Source of the DNA: Thermacetogenium sp. UBA5472
Lineage (GTDB): Bacteria > Bacillota > DSM-12270 > Thermacetogeniales > Thermacetogeniaceae
Length of the DNA: 40,049 nt
Assembly: GCA_002426495.1 (NCBI GenBank)
Contig: DIQC01000020.1
Location: forward strand, 2,717 to 42,765
Reading direction: 5' to 3'
The translations under genes and the position numbers were made by a program. The notes under the pieces are model-generated. The model was not told the DNA's origin and did no database searches. It saw nothing but the letters and a program-made list of their open reading frames with translations. Of this stretch, positions 37,013-40,049 are shown in pieces; position 1 is the stretch's first letter; each line of letters begins with the position of its first letter.

Positions 37013-37678
37013 GTGAAAATCATAAATGATTTGCTGAACTATATGGTCAATAATGTTTCGCTTATCCTAAATTATGGCCAAACTCATTTCTCTTTGATTT
37101 TCAGCGCCGTAGTCATATCGCTGCTGCTGTGGATACCTCTAGGTATCTTTATCTCCCGAAATGAGAAATGGTCAAGCATGGTCTTGGGTATTGCCAATAC
37201 CCTCTTTTGCATACCCAGTCTCGCACTGTTTGCTATCTTTGTTACACTTCCTTTCTTGGGACTGGGAAGGAAGTCAGCCCTCCTGGCTCTGGTGCTCTAC
37301 GCCATGATGCCGATGGTGATCAATGTTTATCAGGGTATTAAGGTTGTTGATAAGAATGTAATTGAGGCAGCCAAAGGGATGGGGATGAATTCCAATCAAA
37401 TCCTTAAAGAGATTCAGCTTCCTCTGGCAGCTCCAGTCATGTTTGCCGGTGTAAGAATAACTGTGGTTATGGCTACAGGTATTGCCGCTATCGCCGCCTA
37501 TATTGGGGAGAGGAACCTGGGGCGGCTGATTACTGAAGGATTAACAAGAAGTAATACTGAAATGATTCTCACAGGAGCCATACTGATCGCTATAATCGCT
37601 ATTTTCTTGGATACTGTGCTAGGTTCTGTAGAAAAGGCGTTAGTGCCTAAGGGCTTAAAAATAGACCGCAGCAATTAA
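37013..37678 (+). CDS. OpuC/ProU-type ABC transporter permease, first
   Basis: Membrane subunit of a quaternary-amine/amino-acid importer (OpuCB/OpuCD, YehW, HutW class), 221 residues with about five to six helices. The EAA-type loop is NVIEAAKGMGMNSNQILKEIQLPLA. Starts at GTG 37013, 12 nt after hutU, so it is co-transcribed with it. Location in a histidine gene cluster suggests uptake of histidine, urocanate or a histidine betaine rather than osmoprotectants; in Sinorhizobium the related HutXWV imports histidine. Confidence 0.9.
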   Translation: MKIINDLLNYMVNNVSLILNYGQTHFSLIFSAVVISLLLWIPLGIFISRNEKWSSMVLGIANTLFCIPSLALFAIFVTLPFLGLGRKSALLALVLYAMMPMVINVYQGIKVVDKNVIEAAKGMGMNSNQILKEIQLPLAAPVMFAGVRITVVMATGIAAIAAYIGERNLGRLITEGLTRSNTEMILTGAILIAIIAIFLDTVLGSVEKALVPKGLKIDRSN

Positions 37679-37709
37679 CCAGGATGTTACAGGAAGAGGG
37701 GGATTAAGA

Positions 37710-38828
37710 GTGATTGAATTGAATGATGTTACAAAAATATATGATGGCCAGACTGTTCCGGCTGTAGAGAGTTTGGACTTGAAGATTAATGAAGGCGAAA
37801 CCTGTGTTTTCGTCGGACCCTCTGGCTGCGGTAAAAGTACTATATTGCGCATGATCAACAGAATGATCGAGCAGACCTCAGGGACAATTACGATCAATGG
37901 TGAGGAAGTCCGGGGAACAGATCCCGATCATCTCAGGATGAACATCGGTTATGTTATCCAGCAGATCGGTTTGCTTCCCCACCGAACTGTTGCTGAAAAC
38001 GTCGCTATTGTTCCCCGACTGCACGGTTGGGATAAGGATAAGATCTGTAAACGGGTTGATGAACTTTTGGAACTGATGGGATTGATCCCGGAGGAGACGA
38101 GAGATAAGTACCCTGCTCAACTCAGTGGTGGGCAGATGCAGAGGGTAGGTGTCGCCCGAGCGATGGCAGTGGATCCTCCTGTAATGCTGATGGATGAGCC
38201 GTTTGGTGCTGTGGACCCCATAGTCAGAAGTCACCTGCAGGATGAGTTTCTTAGGCTGCAGACAGAGATGAGGAAAACCATCTGTTTCGTGACCCATGAT
38301 ATTAATGAAGCCATCAAAATGGGTGATACAATTGCCATCTTTACTAAGGGACATCTTGTTCAGCATGGTACCCCACAAGAGATATTATCAAAACCAAAGA
38401 ATGAGTTCGTACGAGATTTTATCGGACAGGATAGGGTTGTGAAGATGCTGACACTCTTCCAAGTCCGCAGTATAGCTAAAGCAAATCCTTGTACTATCCA
38501 TGAGGATGAGCTACCAAATATTCGTCAGAAGATGAAAGAACAGCAGGCACGGGGTTGCTTCCTGGTTGATCAGTCTGAGGCCCCTTGCGGATTGATTATA
38601 GCTGAGGACCTGGAAAGAGAAAGTGATGCCAGTCAGGAAAGGCTTAAAGAATTGGCCTTCAGCAGAAGGGGTGCTTTCATCGATCAGCACCTGCTGTTGA
38701 GTGATGCACTTTCCTATATGTTGGAGTGGGATACGGATTATCTTGGAGTAATGAATGGGCAAGATCTCTCCGGAGTGGTCTCCATGGCAGATATCAGAGA
38801 ATGTGCCTCTAGGAAAGAGGGGGATTAA
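37710..38828 (+). CDS. OpuC/ProU-type ABC transporter ATP-binding protein
   Basis: ATPase of the same importer, 372 residues. Walker A GPSGCGKST (K42), Q-loop region YVIQQIGLLPHRTVAENVA, signature LSGGQMQR and Walker B VMLMDEPFGAVDP are intact. The C-terminal third (about 245-365) holds a degenerate pair of CBS domains (CFLVDQSEAPCGLI ... YLGVMNGQDLSGVVSMADI); in OpuA-type ATPases CBS domains sense ionic strength or nucleotides. Start GTG 37710. The stop codon abuts the ATG of the next permease. Confidence 0.93.
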   Translation: MIELNDVTKIYDGQTVPAVESLDLKINEGETCVFVGPSGCGKSTILRMINRMIEQTSGTITINGEEVRGTDPDHLRMNIGYVIQQIGLLPHRTVAENVAIVPRLHGWDKDKICKRVDELLELMGLIPEETRDKYPAQLSGGQMQRVGVARAMAVDPPVMLMDEPFGAVDPIVRSHLQDEFLRLQTEMRKTICFVTHDINEAIKMGDTIAIFTKGHLVQHGTPQEILSKPKNEFVRDFIGQDRVVKMLTLFQVRSIAKANPCTIHEDELPNIRQKMKEQQARGCFLVDQSEAPCGLIIAEDLERESDASQERLKELAFSRRGAFIDQHLLLSDALSYMLEWDTDYLGVMNGQDLSGVVSMADIRECASRKEGD

Positions 38829-39470
38829 ATGAATTGGCCGCGTATGCTCGATGCATTGTCGAGAATTCCTCATGATCTGTCGATTCACATTTTGATGGTA
38901 GTCATCGCTTTGGCTATTTCTATTGCCATCTCTATTCCTGTGGGAGTATTATTAACCAGGCCTCGCTATAAGAAGTGGGGTATTGTGGTGATGAACATTC
39001 TCAACGTCTGTCAGTCCTTTCCTGGTATGGCCATCATCGCTCTGGCTATGCCTATCCTTGGCTTGGGGCTCAAACCCGCGATTACAGCCTTGATTATACA
39101 GGCCTTGCTGCCTATTGCTAGAAACACCATCGCCGGGTTGAATGGAGTCGATCCAGGTATAAAGGAAGCGGCTAAGGGGATGGGCATGACTCCGAAGAGG
39201 GTATTAACCGAAGTGGAGGTGCCTCTTGCTATGCCGGTTATTCTGGCTGGGATCAGGACTTCTGCTGTTTTAGTCGTCAGTATGGGTACACTGGCTGCCT
39301 ACATCGGTGGGGGCGGCTTAGGTGACTTGATTATAGCTGGATTGAATATGTTGTGGGTAGAGTTTTTGCTCGTTGGTGCGGGTTTTGGCGCACTGTTGGC
39401 TATTGCTTTTGACCGGGGGTTGAGATATGTAGAGGACAGGCTCACACCACCCGGATTTTCATCAATTTAA
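38829..39470 (+). CDS. OpuC/ProU-type ABC transporter permease, second
   Basis: Paralogue of the permease at 37013, 213 residues, with the matching EAA loop GIKEAAKGMGMTPKRVLTEVEVPLA and GTLAAYIGGGGLGDLI. Having two permeases around one ATPase is the OpuC/Ous-type layout. ATG follows the ATPase stop with no gap (TAAATG). The 112 nt behind it hold no clear terminator before the binding-protein gene. Confidence 0.92.
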   Translation: MNWPRMLDALSRIPHDLSIHILMVVIALAISIAISIPVGVLLTRPRYKKWGIVVMNILNVCQSFPGMAIIALAMPILGLGLKPAITALIIQALLPIARNTIAGLNGVDPGIKEAAKGMGMTPKRVLTEVEVPLAMPVILAGIRTSAVLVVSMGTLAAYIGGGGLGDLIIAGLNMLWVEFLLVGAGFGALLAIAFDRGLRYVEDRLTPPGFSSI

Positions 39471-39582
39471 CAAATAGTATTTGTCTTGAGTTAAGGGGGT
39501 GAAAGGATAGATTCTATTGTTGTTGATTGATGGTGCATCTAACTAAAGCTAAAGTAAAACCAAAATGCAAAGGGGGATATCA

Positions 39583-40049
39583 ATGAAGAAGAAATGGATG
39601 AGCGGCATAGTGCTGTTGCTGGTTTTGTCGCTGGCTATGGTCGGTGTTGTCGGGTGTGGCGGTTCAAATTCTGCCGAAGAGGATCCCACGATCATCGTCG
39701 GTTCTAAGACATTTACCGAGGCCTTGCTGCTGGGAGAGTTGACCTATCAGTATCTGGATGCCTTGGAATATCCAACCGAGAATCAGACCGGATTGGGTGA
39801 ACTAGCTGTCGTCAGACCGGCTTTAGAATCAGGAGAGATCAACTGCTACTGGGAATACACAGGAACAGTTTTGATCGCAGTGATGGAAGAAGCACCGAGC
39901 TATGATGAGGTAGAGTGCTACGAAACCGTCAAGGAATGGGACGCAGAGAATGGTATTGTCTGGCTGCCCTATGCGGAATACCAGAGCACATATTGTCTGC
40001 CGGTGAGACAGGAAATCGCTGCAAAATATGATCTGGAAACCATTTCAGA
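39583..40049 (+). CDS. OpuCC-type substrate-binding lipoprotein, cut by window end
   Basis: Only the first 155 residues are inside the window. Signal peptide with lipobox VVGCG, then IIVGSKTFTEALLLGELTYQ and the hinge region GEINCYWEYTGT, both typical of the OpuCC/OsmF/EgtU binding-protein family (PF04069). Start ATG 39583 with AGGGGG upstream. The ligand pocket lies mostly outside the window, so the substrate (histidine, a betaine or choline) cannot be read. Confidence 0.88.
   Translation, partial: MKKKWMSGIVLLLVLSLAMVGVVGCGGSNSAEEDPTIIVGSKTFTEALLLGELTYQYLDALEYPTENQTGLGELAVVRPALESGEINCYWEYTGTVLIAVMEEAPSYDEVECYETVKEWDAENGIVWLPYAEYQSTYCLPVRQEIAAKYDLETIS

Overview
The window comes from a member of the Bacillota, most likely an anaerobic, amino-acid-using Clostridia-type bacterium. 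The evidence is the CtsR-McsA-McsB-ClpC operon, a HutP-type antiterminator, strong AGGAGG ribosome binding sites, frequent TTG/GTG starts, Bacillus-style TTAACA-like Pho boxes with 11-bp spacing, and a non-pyrrolysine MttB homologue. Genus cannot be fixed from the sequence alone. One AT-rich patch (about 9430-11110) looks acquired.

Layout. (1) 2-1309: 3' part of a SEC-C zinc-motif protein. (2) 1455-9045: a phosphate module, pstS1, phoP, phoR, pstB, phoU, a second pstS, pstC and pstA, with a Pho-box array in front of each pstS. (3) 9151-9432: a thiamine-binding-family gene that has lost its 5' end against an AT-rich island (9430-11110) carrying a toxin/Panacea-antitoxin pair. (4) 11214-16173: the ctsR-mcsA-mcsB-clpC stress operon, with an excellent promoter, a perfect CtsR operator and a long structured leader; clpC ends inside a dispersed repeat. 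(5) 16246-16581, minus strand: a small double-LysM protein. (6) 16939-18984: hutP and an MttB-family methyltransferase. (7) 19106-28139: a HutP-type attenuator leader, then a ferredoxin-like protein, an oligopeptide-type ABC transporter with fused ATPases, and a molybdopterin oxidoreductase. (8) 28230-33231: promoter, a second HutP-type attenuator leader, hutH, hutI, ftcD and fchA. (9) 33481-40049: a PAS/sigma-54 activator, hutU, and an OpuC/ProU-type ABC transporter cut by the window end.

How it fits together. HutH, HutU, HutI, glutamate formiminotransferase and formiminotetrahydrofolate cyclodeaminase make a complete route from histidine to glutamate, ammonia and methenyl-tetrahydrofolate. 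HutP is present, and two leader RNAs show what HutP is known to bind: four NAG triplets spaced exactly 7 nt apart, the last inside the 5' arm of an intrinsic terminator. One leader precedes hutH, as expected. The other precedes the ferredoxin/peptide-transporter/molybdoenzyme unit, which I therefore predict is histidine-induced. That unit is bounded by two near-identical 52-53 bp direct repeats. An MttB homologue beside hutP and an OpuC-like transporter behind hutU raise the possibility that a methylated histidine (histidine betaine) is also used; this is a hypothesis.

About twenty copies of a short imperfect palindrome lie between genes. They have a GGGACGG-like centre and arms that differ between copies but stay complementary within each copy. 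Several overlap stop codons, and one forms the last codons of clpC.
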